The notes under the pieces are model-generated. The model was not told the origin of the DNA and searched no databases. It was given only the letters and a program-made list of their open reading frames with translations. DNA of 64,000 bases, from contig NC_070562.1 of NCBI RefSeq assembly GCF_026914185.1, positions 2,666,001 through 2,730,000 on the forward strand, in the 5' to 3' direction. Shown one piece after another: positions 45,200 through 56,406 of this stretch. How positions within the stretch are numbered: the stretch's first letter is position 1; each line of letters opens with the position of its first letter. Position numbers and translations under genes: made by a program. The DNA comes from Puccinia triticina. Its lineage: Eukaryota; Basidiomycota; Pucciniomycetes; Pucciniales; Pucciniaceae.

Positions 45200-47707
45200 A
45201 TGTTGTTCACCCTGGTGTACTTATCCCTAAATTCCTTCTATTATCTACGTGGTCAAAGAATTCGTCCATACGAAATCAACTCTTTGAGCTCTTCATTTAC
45301 ACAACTTGCCATGTCGCACTCGTCCTCTGAATCGAAAGCAATCACTTATCAATATCAAAACAGTTTACCTCATTTACCAGTCCCAGATCTGGAGTCTACT
45401 GCTTACAAGTACCTCTGGTCTATCTTACCGCTTGTATCTCCCCAAGAACCTGGCTCTCACAGTGCCTCTGATGATACCCCTACTCCCGCGTATGAACATA
45501 CGAAAGCTTGCGTCGAAGATTTTCTCAGGTCTCCGTTGGTCAAAGAGCTTCAAGCTAGATTGAAGAAGCGTGAGGAAGAAGGTCACGAGAACTGGTTAAG
45601 CGACCTTTACACCGAGTCGGCTTATATGGCGGCGCGTGAACCCTTGGTCCCGTTCTCGTCGTATTACCTTGCCCACAAGCCTGATCCTTCTCGCAGAGGT
45701 GCAGCCAAAAGGGCTGCTGGTTTGGTTCGTGCCATCCTGGAATTTAGACGTCTAATAGTAACGTATGTCTTTGCTTCCGTATCACTGGGCATCGATTATC
45801 CAAAATGCCTGAGCCTAGCTTGATGTGCCAAAATTGACATTTTCATATCGGTTTGATTATGCTCTAGGGAACAACTTGAGCCGGATTTTGCGAGGTCTGT
45901 GCCGCTCTGTATGAACGGCTATAAATGGCTTTTTAACACTTGCAGATATCCTTCCAAGCCCTCTGACACTGCAAAGAAGTTCGACCCACAATCCAATAAT
46001 CACCTGACAGTAATCAGGAAAGGGCAGTTTTTTGAGCTCCCAGTTAATAAAATTGATGGCAGTTGGTTATCGGAAGCTGAACTCGAATCGTGAGTGGATT
46101 CATTTACTCGCCCAACTAGCTATACTCCGCACGTCGGCAGGTGCATTGAGCTATTATGTTTCTTCAGCCAATTTGAAAAAATCATCAAACGTGTTGGCCC
46201 AAATGAAAACCCATTTCCACTGGGAGCCCTCACGACTCAAGACCGGGATTCATGGGCCGACGTAAGTATCCATCTAAATGCTTTACTTTTAAGCCTTAAC
46301 ACCCTGCTGAACTGTTATTTCGATTTCGTTAAGACACGAGCCCAATTATGCAATGACCATCCTCGGAATACCAAATCACTTGAAAGGATTGAATCTAGCA
46401 TAATCTGCGTGGCTCTGGATGATGCTTCCCCGATAACTAGGGATGAAGTATGTCACTCGAATTCATTTTCCCAGTTTTATAACTGTATATATATAATGGC
46501 TAACATGACCGAGTTTCTCCACAACAGCTTGGATTCACACTCTGGTCCGGTGGAGTTAAGAACAGGTTTTTTGATAAGCAGCAATGTGAGTTTGGCGTTT
46601 GAGATTTTGAGATTTTGATTGGCCTAAAATTATATACTGAAGCAGTTTGAGAGAAACAGTGATTGTTTGTGAGAACGGACAGAGCGGTTTCAATGCCGAA
46701 CATTCCTGCATGGATGGAACCCCCGTGGCCAGGATGAACGATTGGATTGTTGACATGCTCGCCAAGAAAAAGATCGACTTGGGTTCGAGTTTCGACAAGA
46801 ATTTGCCAGCTCCAAGTCCCATAGACTTCGTGCTATCCGACATAACAAAGCAAAACATCTTGAAAGCGATCACCACTTTTGAAAGGATGATGGCTCCCCA
46901 TACATTGGATGTCCTGGAGTACACCGGATATGGAAGGCGTATAATCAAGAGCCAATTCAAATCGTCGCCGGACGCGGTTGCACAACTCATAATCCAATTG
47001 GGTTATTATAAGCTGTTTGGCCGAGTACCAGTGACCTGGGAGCCTTCTCAGACGAGACAATTCAAGTTAGGTCGAACAGAAGTCATTCGTTCTTGTTCAA
47101 TCGAAGCTCTCGAATGGTGCAAAGCGATGGAAAATGGCGGCGCTGATTGGCATGGCCGGCTTGAAAGATTCAAGCTAGCCGTCAAGGCGCATTTGGTATA
47201 CTCTCAGGAAGCCAGCGAAGGACAGGGTGTGGATAGACATTTGCTAGGTAATCCAAAGTTCTTGTATCTACCCCTTATTCACTCCCTTTCGGCTGACTGT
47301 GGGCACGCACCACACAGGATTAAGACTTTCTTTGAAACCGGGGGAAGAGATACCGGCTTTATTTCGAGATCCGGTGTACAAAGAATCTACCACCTGGACG
47401 GTCTCGACCAGTCACCTGCCTTCCGAAAATTTCAGCGGTTTTGGTTACGGGTCAGGTAAGTGACTGTGACGCACCCATTGCTGTACGTATGCTGCATAAC
47501 CAATTCTGATTCCGGATGGCCCCAGTTGTACCTCATGAAGGATACGGCCTAGGTTATGCGGTCAACGACGACTCGATCAGGTTCACTATTACAACACCCA
47601 CAGGCACTGGCGCTCGATACAAACACTACTTACAAGAAGCGGCAGACGATGTCTCAAAGATGATGAAATTCGAAAAGGGCCGAAGTTCAATCAGTGCCAA
47701 ATTGTAA
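45200..47707 (+). CDS. Carnitine O-acetyltransferase, copy 1 (8 exons)
   Basis: Transfers acetyl groups between CoA and carnitine for acetyl export from peroxisome or mitochondrion. Exons by GT-AG junctions that keep phase: 45200-45762, 45868-46089, 46168-46261, 46334-46447, 46528-46585, 46660-47247, 47318-47455, 47526-47707 (introns 70-105 bp). This gives 652 aa from ATG 45200, or 615 aa from the in-frame ATG 45311 (MSHSS). Family marks: the catalytic-His block AEHSCMDGTP in exon 6, then LGRTEVIRSCS, and YGLGYAVNDDSIRFT near the C terminus. The protein ends -AKL, a PTS1 peroxisomal signal. The 37 residues before the inner ATG carry Arg (RGQRIR) and may be a mitochondrial presequence, though they are rather hydrophobic. 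No lesion seen. Confidence 0.9.
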
Positions 47708-48723
47708 CAACAGTTTCTCATCGCCCTTCGCAAGCCCGACCTCGTCTGGTAATGCTCTGATCCTGGTCTAGTATGCGGGCTGTCTTTTTAATGCTCTGAT
47801 TGCGGTAAAGTATGTGGGATCAAGAAAGAAACGCTTCTTTTTATATATATTCAGATTCCCGAAGCCAACCGACTGTATTTGTATTGGTGACCAAGAGGCC
47901 CTGTTCCTCAAACGTTCGGATGAAGAAATCCACTCGTATGCACATGTTGCACAAATGATATCCATAAATATGTAAAATGTGCCCCAGTTGAGGTACCCTC
48001 GCATTTGTGACGTCGAAGCGTGGCAAACGATGATAGTGTACTGTTGGAATTTGGTTTGATTTCCTGCACGTCTTCAAAGTTAGACAGTGTCCTTTTTGCC
48101 GCAACGAACTGCTGCCGAGATGTAGGATAGTCACAATGAATGAACCCAAGATTGGATTTGCACCTGATGTCAGGTAGGATTGCAGAGTATTGAGATACTC
48201 AGTCTTAGAAAGAGGGACAGCCCTTCTCAGTCTGTCAGCAGGAAAAGCTGCAGGAAGCGTTACCCACCGACTTTGAGATCCTACACATAACTTTTAGAAA
48301 ATAAATTATTTTAAGTAGAACTACAACACTATAGTACTTATCAGTCATCCAAGTCAACTGACTCATAGCTAAAAACAAGTGACAAGACCAGTTATGTGAG
48401 GGAGAGAAAACGATTGCTTTACATTGTATGCAACGAGAAGTAGTACGTCAGTCAGCTGTGAGTGCGACTGATCAATACGATAAATGATGATGCTAGAAAT
48501 ATACGGTTGTGAGGAAGTAGACTACAAAAGGGAACGATTTTTGTTCAGGTGCTGCCGAGTTTGATCAAAAAGAAAACAACAGGAAAGGTTTTGAGAGTTT
48601 AGAATTTCAAGGATGCAAAAACTTGATGATTGATAATATACCCTGCCGAGAGGGTCTACCTCGGTTGAGTGGCGCCCGATCAAAGCCACCGTTGAGTGGG
48701 GCGAGCCCCCGAAAAATGATGAC
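47708..48723. other. Spacer between the two tail-to-tail genes
   Basis: About 1 kb containing both 3' ends. A minus-strand frame of 102 codons (47841-48149) has no recognisable domain and is probably chance or a remnant. Confidence 0.5.
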
Positions 48724-51207
48724 TTAGAGCTTGGCACCGGGTAAACCTTTACCTTCTTGAGATCGCATCATCTTGTGGATGTCATCAGCAGCCTCTTGTA
48801 AGCAATGTTTCAATCGGGCACCATTACCGGTGGTAGTTGTGACGGTGAACCTCATTGATTCCTCATTGACGGCGTAAGCTAAGCCGAATCCTTCGGGCAC
48901 AACTATAATCAACACCCACAATCAGCTTTTATGTAACCAACACGAGGCCCGCATGTCCCATCTTACGCACCTGCGCCATATCCAAGCCCGTTGAAATATT
49001 CCGAAGGTAACGTGCTGGTAGATAAGATCCAATTAGTTGATTCTTTGTATATCGGATCTTGGAATAGCGCCGGCATCTCTTCCCCTGGTTTCAAAGAAAG
49101 TCTCAATCCTGAAAAGGCAATAATTGTCCACAGAATGAGCCAAATGGAAGTAGTTCGGATTGTGTAATCTTGAGAAAAATTGGCATTCACCAAGCAAATG
49201 TCTATCAACACCCTGGCCATCGCTAGCTTCTTTAGCATACGCCAAATGGGCCTTGGCAGCTAGCTTAAATTTCTCTAGTCGAGCCGGCCAATCAGCGCGC
49301 ACGTCTTCCATGGCTTTGCACCACTCGAGAGCTTCAATAGAACACGATCGGATTACTTCTGTTCGACCAAGCTTAAATTTCCTAGTTTGACAGGATTCGT
49401 AGGTCACCGGCACTCGGCCGAATAGCTTGTAATGTCCCAATTGGAACGTGAGTTGTGCGATCGCATCTGGGGATGTCTTGAACTGATTCTTGATGACACG
49501 CTTTCCATAGCCAGGGTACTCCAACACATCCAATGTCTGGAGGGACATCAAGTTATGGAACTTAGTGACCGATCTCAAAATGTTCTGCTTCGTTATGTCT
49601 GACAGTACGAATTCCACGGGGGTTGGAGCCGGCAAATTGGGGTCGGAACTGGAACCCAAATCGATCTTTTTCTTAGCAAGCACGTCAAGCATCCAATCGT
49701 TCATCCTAGACACAGGGGTTCCATCCATGCAGGAATGTTCGGCATTGAAACCGCTCTGACCGTTTTCGCAGACAATCACTATTTATCATGAACTGTGTCA
49801 GTATTAAGTTCGGGCAGGATTGTCTACAATCGACTTACATTGTTGCTTATCAAAAAACCTGTTTTTGCCATCACCGGACCAGATTGTGAAGCCAAGCTGT
49901 GCGTGTGAAATTCAATCTTGTGAGCACCTTGTGATACTGGAAAAGATTACGAAATTGCATCAAGAATAGTCCAGACCAAAACTTACTTCATCTCTTGTGA
50001 TCGGAGAAGTATCATCTAGAGCTACACAAATTATGCTAGACTCAATTCTTTCAAGGGATTTGGAATTGTGTGCATCAGTTTTGCATAACTCTTCTCGCAT
50101 CTACACAAAGCGTGGTCAAAGAACATTCAGCGAGTCATGAGGCAATGAAGTATAACCAAGCCACGCAAAATTCAAAACTGACATCGGCCCATATGTCACG
50201 ATGTTCAGTTGTAAGAGCTCCCACTGGGAATTTAGTTTCAGTAGGCCCAGCTAATTCGATAATCCGATTGAATTGCCTATCAAAAGGGAAGAAAGATGAG
50301 ACTTTGAAGGAGGCCAGTTTTAAGCCAAAAAAAAAGCCAAGTGCTAACATTTCAAGCTCAGCTTCTGACAACCAACTGCCGTCAGGTTTGATGGCCGGGA
50401 ACTCGAAAAATTGACCCTTCCTGATGACTGTCAAGTGAGTATTGACTTGGGGATCGAACTTCTTGGCCTTGTCGGACGGTTTGACGGGATATCGGCAGGA
50501 GTTGAAGAGCCATCTATAGCTGTTCATGCAGAGCGGGCCGGTGCGACTATGCTCGGGTTCAAGCTGCTCACTGAAGAAGAATCAAACCATTTGGAATGTT
50601 AGAACATTTTCCTAGACATGGCGAGGATAAAAAGGTACACATACGTCTCTGTAAGATGCCTAAATTCCATCATGGCCCGAACCAAACCAGCGGCTCTCCT
50701 GGGTCCAGTCCTGCGATGATGATCAATCTTGTGGGCAATGTAATAGGACGAGGATGGGATCAGTGGGTCCCGATAAGCCATGTATGCCAATTCGTTCCAC
50801 CACTCGCTTAACCAGCTCTCCCGACCTTCCTCTTGTGCGCGTTTCTTCAATCTGCTTTGAAGTTCTTTGACCAGCGGGGACTTGAGAAACTCTTCTACAC
50901 AAGCTTTCGTATATTTATAAGCTGGAGTGGGCGCTCCATCAGAGGCAGTGGGTGAGTGAGGTTCCTGAGGGGACACCAGAGGTAGAATTGATCGGAAGTA
51001 CTTCTGAGCAGTCGCGTCGAGCTCGGGCACAGGAAGTTGGGGCAGACTGTCCTGATACTGGTAGGTGATATTCGATTTGGATCGAGTGGAAGACATCGTG
51101 GATCGATTGGATTGAAAACTGTTGGATGTACGAAGAAGCCCGACGGGAGAGGCTCGATGGTGGGGTTGGGAGAGGGAGGCGAGTGCTGCTCTCTTTAGGC
51201 TGAACAT
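48724..51207 (-). CDS. Carnitine O-acetyltransferase, copy 2 (8 exons)
   Basis: Paralogue of the gene at 45200, convergent with it. Exons: 51207-50645, 50570-50349, 50276-50183, 50100-49987, 49896-49839, 49778-49191, 49108-48971, 48902-48724. Every intron sits at the same codon position as in copy 1, and exons 2-7 have identical lengths (222, 94, 114, 58, 588, 138). 651 aa from ATG 51207, 614 aa from ATG 51096 (MSSTR). The outer start gives a basic, acid-free leader (MFSLKRAALASLSQ, Arg later) typical of mitochondrial import. The inner start removes it, leaving the C-terminal -AKL (PTS1). Catalytic block AEHSCMDGTP present. RE6 lies 125 bp upstream of ATG 51207 in the same orientation. Confidence 0.92.
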
Positions 51208-51331
51208 CTGAGATGGAAGCAAAGATTGCAGTGACGTCACTCGGTGGTTACGTACTCAGCATAACAGTCACAGTGGCGCCACTGGCGGTTTTATGTAGAA
51301 AGTGACTGGACTGTCACGCCCTGGGACATCC

Positions 51332-51556
51332 TGTTAAGCTGCAAATCCTAAAAGTTGAGTAGATGAAAGAAAACTCCCCCAAGGGAAAGATGTATTTCGG
51401 AGAGAGAGAGAGTATATATAGGATTTGTAAATACATAGTTGGGTTGATGAGTAATAAAACCATAAGAGACTATGTATATAGAAAATATGTAAACAAATAG
51501 ACATAAAATGACGTGAAAATATAAATATAGAAATAAGTGAATAATATGAAATAACA
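51332..51556 (-). repeat. RE6 3' LTR (225 bp)
   Basis: Minus strand runs TGTTATTTC to TTAACA. TATATATA boxes occur within it. It lies 125 bp upstream of, and points towards, the acetyltransferase start at 51207. Confidence 0.95.
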
Positions 51557-51570
51557 CTCCCCCCCTCATC
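51557..51570 (-). promoter_or_regulatory. RE6 polypurine tract
   Basis: The minus strand reads GATGAGGGGGGAG up to the LTR border, the expected plus-strand primer site. Confidence 0.8.
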
Positions 51571-51818
51571 AACCACAAAAAACAAAAGGAAAGATAGAAC
51601 AAAGAAAACAATTAAAAACAACAAGAGACAAAATAAAGAACATAAGATAGAAATAGACTGTGGTAAGACTGAGAATAATAAAGAGATCAGAAGGAAAAGA
51701 CAAAAATAAAGCGTAACAAAAACAAAGAAGAGAATTCCAATCAAGTTGTCCGCCGTAATAAGGAACTGCACAACATAAGGTGAAAATGGTTAGCTACTGA
51801 AGAACCAATCACGCCTTT

Positions 51819-54800
51819 TCATTTGACGGTGTTTTCCGGAGGGAGACGAACAGATGCGGGGGGTGCATGTTCATCGCAGCCAGCGCATACTTCCCCCCCT
51901 TTACTTGCCAAAGTATGGGATTGCACATGCAATCCTACCCCCACTAAGAAATCCGACACATTTTGCCAACCAAGAGCTTTGGTGAAAATGTCCGCCAGTT
52001 GATTGTTGGTGGATATCCATTCGAGGCGGACTTTCTTCAGGTACAGGAGTTCATTGATGACGTGAAACTCTCGGTCGACATGGCGATGTTCTTTCTGTGT
52101 ACAACAGTCAGAACTGATTTGGACTGCGGCTTTGTTGTCGCAGAGAAGAAGAGGTGGCGGGAGATCGAAAAACCGAGACAGAATTGCAGCTACGGTACAT
52201 GCATCCTTTGAGGCAAAAGAGAGTGCCATGTACTCTGCCTGGCAGGTAGAGCGGGCGACACAAGTCTGACGTTTGGAAGCCCATGAGATTGGTGCTCCCC
52301 ATACCGTGGAGATAAAACCGTGCACAGATCTAGAGGCCTCGCCTCCCCAGTTCGCATCGACAAAGGTGGTCACACCATCGGAAAGAGGTTTCGAGGCGAC
52401 GATTGGCAACGACAGATGAGCGGTGTACCGGATGTAAGATATTAAGTGGTCGAGTGCGGTCCAGTGAGATGCATCTGGAACCATGGAGAAACGTGCCAAA
52501 AAATTTACGGCGAAAGCGATGTCTGGACGGGATCCCATTGCAAGATATAGAAGACAGCCAATCCGGGATAGATAGTCGATATCCATTAGCCCGTTTGACG
52601 GGTTTGACTGTAGATCCGTTGACTGGATGGGAGTACGGGCGCAGATTGTAGACGGTTGAAACTTAAGGATTTTCTCGATTAGCATTGGCTGATCAATCCG
52701 AAAACCGCCATCCACCTCCCGCACACGCAATCCAACGATGCTTGATAAAGACTGGTCCCACTTCAGGTCAAGAACCGAAGATAATCGGGATTTGAGAGAT
52801 TCAAGTAGAGTGGAAGAGCTCGCCGTGAAAAGACCATCGTCCACGTGAACCCACAGGAAAGCCATATCCTTGCCAGATCGGTATACATAAGTCGACTGGT
52901 CCTCAAGAGTAGGAAAGAAACCGATTTTTTCCAGTTGAGTCTTCAGATGGAGCCACCAGCACCTCGCCGCCTGGCGGGTTCCGTAAAGAGCCTTGCGCAG
53001 TTTGAGAACGCATCCTGGCTTGGCCGAAACACCTGGCGGGGGACGAATGTATACATCATGGTCAATGTCACTATGAAGAAAAGCACTCTTTACATCAAAA
53101 GATGCCACAGGCCATCCAAGACGCGAGGCCATCGCCAGTAGAATCCGGAGTGCCGGGAAGGTCGGAGTTGGAGCAAAAGTCTCGCCAAAATTTCGACCAT
53201 GAATTTGTTTGAAACCTTGGGCAACGATCCGCGCCTTGAATTTGGATATCTCGCCTTCTTGCGTCCGTTTCAAAGCGAAAACCCAACGGCACGTGAGTAT
53301 GTCCTTGGCCTCGGCTTTGGGAACCTCCTCCCAGACACGAAGATCGATCATCATCCCAACCTCTGCATAGATTGCAGCCTTCCACTCGGCTTGAAGGGTC
53401 GAGTTGATTGCCTGTTGATACGTGTACGGGGCGTCAGAGAGGAAAGGCGACTCGGAGACTGCGGACTCCAGACAGGCATCTTGAAGCTCCAGTTCGCGTA
53501 GTTGACTAAAATCGCCCAGGCGATCCACGCGGATGGAGTTAAGAACTGCATTTAGGGAACCAGAATTCGTCAGCTGGGATGGCAAATCATCCTCATGAAA
53601 TATGACAGAGGCGCCGCGCTCAAGTTTCTTGGAGTTTGGATTCCAAAGGAGCCATCCATGCGACTCGTCCAATATGCCAACATGAATCAGAGGCGTCGAT
53701 CGGGGGACAAATTGTTTCGGATAGTTGATGTCGTGTAGATAGGCCCGACAGCCAAAAACCCGGACCATGTCGAGCGAAGGCGATTTTCCCAGAGACAATT
53801 TGTATGGCGATTTTTCCGCTCCGGTGTGAACCACTCGGTTGAAAATGTAAGCGGCCTGTTTCATTGCGAGAAACCAGAGGGAATTTGGTAACTTAGCGTG
53901 AATGAGGAAAGTTCGCGCCATGTCCAAAAGTGTCCGGTTTGTCCGCTCAACGTTGCCGTTCTGATGGTGTTCGTAGGGAATGCTCAGCTCGTGCCGAATG
54001 TCGTTCTCTTTGAGAAATTTGTTGAACTTGTTTGAAGTCAACTCGCCCGCGTTGTCTGATCGGATAGCCTTCACTTTATGAGGAGTCAAACGATTGAAAT
54101 CCAACACCCAGTCGGATACCGCCTTGCTAGCAGCTGCCTTTGTCTTAAGTCCAATGACGGAAGTCATCCGGGAAAATATGTCATGCACCACTAAACCATA
54201 GGTACTGCCGTCGAGGGCCTCAGGGAAAGGGCCAACAAGATCAATGGCAATCATATCTCCAGGAGCCTCAGCAATTTCACGAGAAGGTGACTGGACAGGG
54301 GTATGAGTACTTTTCGCAAGTGAGCATGAATGACATTTGGATTTCGGCAAAGACAATTTTTTCATCGGGATTCCAGATACGCATTGTCGGTTGATGGTGC
54401 GATTGAAAAATCGGACAGCGATATGTCCCAGTCGAGCATGCCACAAATTTGAAATAGAAAGAGATGACAATTGAGGGGAAGGAGAACTTGATTTTTCCAT
54501 GGAAGAAGTATCGGAGGACTGGATAAACCACCGGTATTGCGAAATATATGTTGGAAACTCCATACCACGTTGAAGAAAAAAGAAAAGCCCGTTCTTCAGG
54601 CTGACAGATCCATCCCACCGATTGAAGTAGCCGACCGAGACAACAGTGCCAGAAACTTTCGGAACGAGGAGAACATTGCTCAGGTGTAAATCGCCAAAAC
54701 GAGTGGGTATGACAACATCTCCAATACCGTCTACGGGAATGCGGTCTTGAGAGGCGACACGCAGTCTCATATTAGCGGGCCGAAGATTAACAAAGAAATG

Positions 54801-54992
54801 GGAGTGCGACGTTACATGATGTGTCGCGCCTGTGTCGCAGAGCACATCGTCCTGGTTGTCTGGGGGTGCCGAGATCGACGCAAGTTCGCCAGGTTTGGTG
54901 ACAAGCCTTCCGGATAAGACAGACGACTTCTGGGGCTTCCATGCTGGATTGTTTTGACGAGGATCTTCGAGCGGGGGTAGATTTTTCTTCAC
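51819..54992 (-). CDS. pol: RE6 Pol: protease, integrase, reverse transcriptase, RNase H
   Basis: 1057 uninterrupted codons starting at the codon after the Gag UGA (GTG 54992, probably not a real start). Protease: LCDTGATHHVTS near 54830. Integrase: LWHARLGH and CHSC (HHCC), then IDLVGPF, RSDNAGELTS and HHQNGNVERTNRT (DD35E). RT: central WVHVDDGLF box near 52845, KALYGTRQAARCWW upstream of it. RNase H: FVDANWGGE, STCQAEYMAL, LLCDNKAA and HVDREF, all acids in place. Pol would copy and integrate the element. It seems functional if Pol can be expressed past the UGA. Confidence 0.92.
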   Translation of the reverse strand: MKKNLPPLEDPRQNNPAWKPQKSSVLSGRLVTKPGELASISAPPDNQDDVLCDTGATHHVTSHSHFFVNLRPANMRLRVASQDRIPVDGIGDVVIPTRFGDLHLSNVLLVPKVSGTVVSVGYFNRWDGSVSLKNGLFFFLQRGMEFPTYISQYRWFIQSSDTSSMEKSSSPSPQLSSLSISNLWHARLGHIAVRFFNRTINRQCVSGIPMKKLSLPKSKCHSCSLAKSTHTPVQSPSREIAEAPGDMIAIDLVGPFPEALDGSTYGLVVHDIFSRMTSVIGLKTKAAASKAVSDWVLDFNRLTPHKVKAIRSDNAGELTSNKFNKFLKENDIRHELSIPYEHHQNGNVERTNRTLLDMARTFLIHAKLPNSLWFLAMKQAAYIFNRVVHTGAEKSPYKLSLGKSPSLDMVRVFGCRAYLHDINYPKQFVPRSTPLIHVGILDESHGWLLWNPNSKKLERGASVIFHEDDLPSQLTNSGSLNAVLNSIRVDRLGDFSQLRELELQDACLESAVSESPFLSDAPYTYQQAINSTLQAEWKAAIYAEVGMMIDLRVWEEVPKAEAKDILTCRWVFALKRTQEGEISKFKARIVAQGFKQIHGRNFGETFAPTPTFPALRILLAMASRLGWPVASFDVKSAFLHSDIDHDVYIRPPPGVSAKPGCVLKLRKALYGTRQAARCWWLHLKTQLEKIGFFPTLEDQSTYVYRSGKDMAFLWVHVDDGLFTASSSTLLESLKSRLSSVLDLKWDQSLSSIVGLRVREVDGGFRIDQPMLIEKILKFQPSTICARTPIQSTDLQSNPSNGLMDIDYLSRIGCLLYLAMGSRPDIAFAVNFLARFSMVPDASHWTALDHLISYIRYTAHLSLPIVASKPLSDGVTTFVDANWGGEASRSVHGFISTVWGAPISWASKRQTCVARSTCQAEYMALSFASKDACTVAAILSRFFDLPPPLLLCDNKAAVQISSDCCTQKEHRHVDREFHVINELLYLKKVRLEWISTNNQLADIFTKALGWQNVSDFLVGVGLHVQSHTLASKGGEVCAGCDEHAPPASVRLPPENTVK

Positions 54993-56231
54993 TCAAGGGC
55001 AATCAGGGGCCCAATGACCCCATTCCCAACAAACATTGCACGGAAAACTGGCCGTTAAGTGTTGCCTGGCCCATTCGTCCGGGGGAGGAACCGATGAGGT
55101 TGATGCCGATTGTCCTCCCTGACTCGTCTGTCTGGGCATGCCACGCGATCCTCGAAAACCACCACGACCACGAGTACCTCGAAAGGAGCCGGATTGTCCA
55201 CCACGAGACCCTTGAGACGACATCGCCATTGCCGAGGCTGTTCCTGAAACCGAGGCCGATTGGTGAAGTCGGGTTGCCATTTGTAAGATCTCTTCCGGCC
55301 TGATTTCGAAATCCGGTTTGATGGCGATCCGAGCGTCCAAGGAATCAGCGATGGTCTGCTGATAGCGGTGGGCGATGGAGTGGAATGACAAAGATAGTAA
55401 CTTATCTTTAGTCAATCCCCCCAGCCTCTCATCCAAATCGTACCAGCTCCGCTTCAAAGCCTCATAGCTGGACGATAGCGAATCTGATGCATCTGGGGCC
55501 TGTGCGATGTCAGACCAACGCTTCAGGAGGAGAGACCAGGAGGTCCCAGCAAATCGCCCCTTCAAAGAATTATAGGCCCCATACGCCGTCAACCCGTTGA
55601 GGGAAGGGCGTAGCACGGGATCGATCGAATGTTGGAGAAGCGCCAGAATACCGTCCGAAGTTGCCGGGTCGATTGCCGAAGTGTCCGTCTCAAAAAACCT
55701 TGCATTCTGGGTGACGCTCTTGACAGTGTTGATGACCGCGGCCAACCACAGAGGAAAGTTGGTACCGTCCAAAGAGAGTTGAGGCTCAACTGCCTTGCCA
55801 AGCTGATGCCACCGGAGTTGACTCGCGACTTGCGAATTCGAAGCCGCCGTGATCGTTTGTTGGTTGGAGGCTGTAAGATTCCGGATGAGAAGAACCTTGA
55901 GAAGGTTCTCGTCGATGCTGCCGAGACCAGATTTTTCAAGCTCGCGAGCAAGAATAGCATCAAGGGATTCTGGGGGCTTCTCCTCCTCGCCTGGTTGAGA
56001 CGTTGTCGGTTGCTGATTGGAGGGGGTTGCGTCGGTTGAGGAGGAAGGAAAAGGGATGTTGGATTGATCGGCGGACATCGTATCGGAAGAGATGGATGAC
56101 TCGGCAGATATGAAGGGATTAGAATCAAAAGATTCCTCGGGAATGGAAGTGAGGGGTCTGCGGGGAGGGGTTACCCTAGCGGTGAAGTCTGGTCGAACAA
56201 GCTCAGGTCTGTCCGATCTGGTGTTAACCAT
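54993..56231 (-). CDS. gag: RE6 Gag
   Basis: ATG 56231 (MVNTRSDRPEL), 412 codons. N terminus Pro/Ser-rich, capsid region about 55850-55300, Gly/Arg-rich RGG-like patch near 55160, and a zinc knuckle CNVCWEWGHWAPDC at the very end. Only one residue (Pro) separates the last knuckle Cys from the UGA at 54995-54993. The same phase continues directly into Pol, so UGA read-through would give Gag-Pol. The alternative is a simple CGA-to-TGA mutation. Confidence 0.9.
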   Translation of the reverse strand: MVNTRSDRPELVRPDFTARVTPPRRPLTSIPEESFDSNPFISAESSISSDTMSADQSNIPFPSSSTDATPSNQQPTTSQPGEEEKPPESLDAILARELEKSGLGSIDENLLKVLLIRNLTASNQQTITAASNSQVASQLRWHQLGKAVEPQLSLDGTNFPLWLAAVINTVKSVTQNARFFETDTSAIDPATSDGILALLQHSIDPVLRPSLNGLTAYGAYNSLKGRFAGTSWSLLLKRWSDIAQAPDASDSLSSSYEALKRSWYDLDERLGGLTKDKLLSLSFHSIAHRYQQTIADSLDARIAIKPDFEIRPEEILQMATRLHQSASVSGTASAMAMSSQGSRGGQSGSFRGTRGRGGFRGSRGMPRQTSQGGQSASTSSVPPPDEWARQHLTASFPCNVCWEWGHWAPDCP

Positions 56232-56394
56232 ATATATCCGTATTGAAACCCCACAGAATGGTGGTGATCCGGATAGAGGAGAGGGTAGGGAGCGTTAAAA
56301 AACTCTAAACCACAGAAGGGTGGAGAGATAGGATTTACAGGTATATTCACGGAAGGGTGAAGTTTAAAAGATGATATCCCGCTGGTCACAGCGC

Positions 56395-56406
56395 GGGCTC
56401 ATAACC
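56395..56406 (-). promoter_or_regulatory. RE6 primer-binding site, initiator tRNA-Met half
   Basis: The + strand reads GGGCTCATAACC adjacent to the LTR at 56407, identical to the initiator tRNA-Met anticodon arm up to position 40. Confidence 0.8.
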
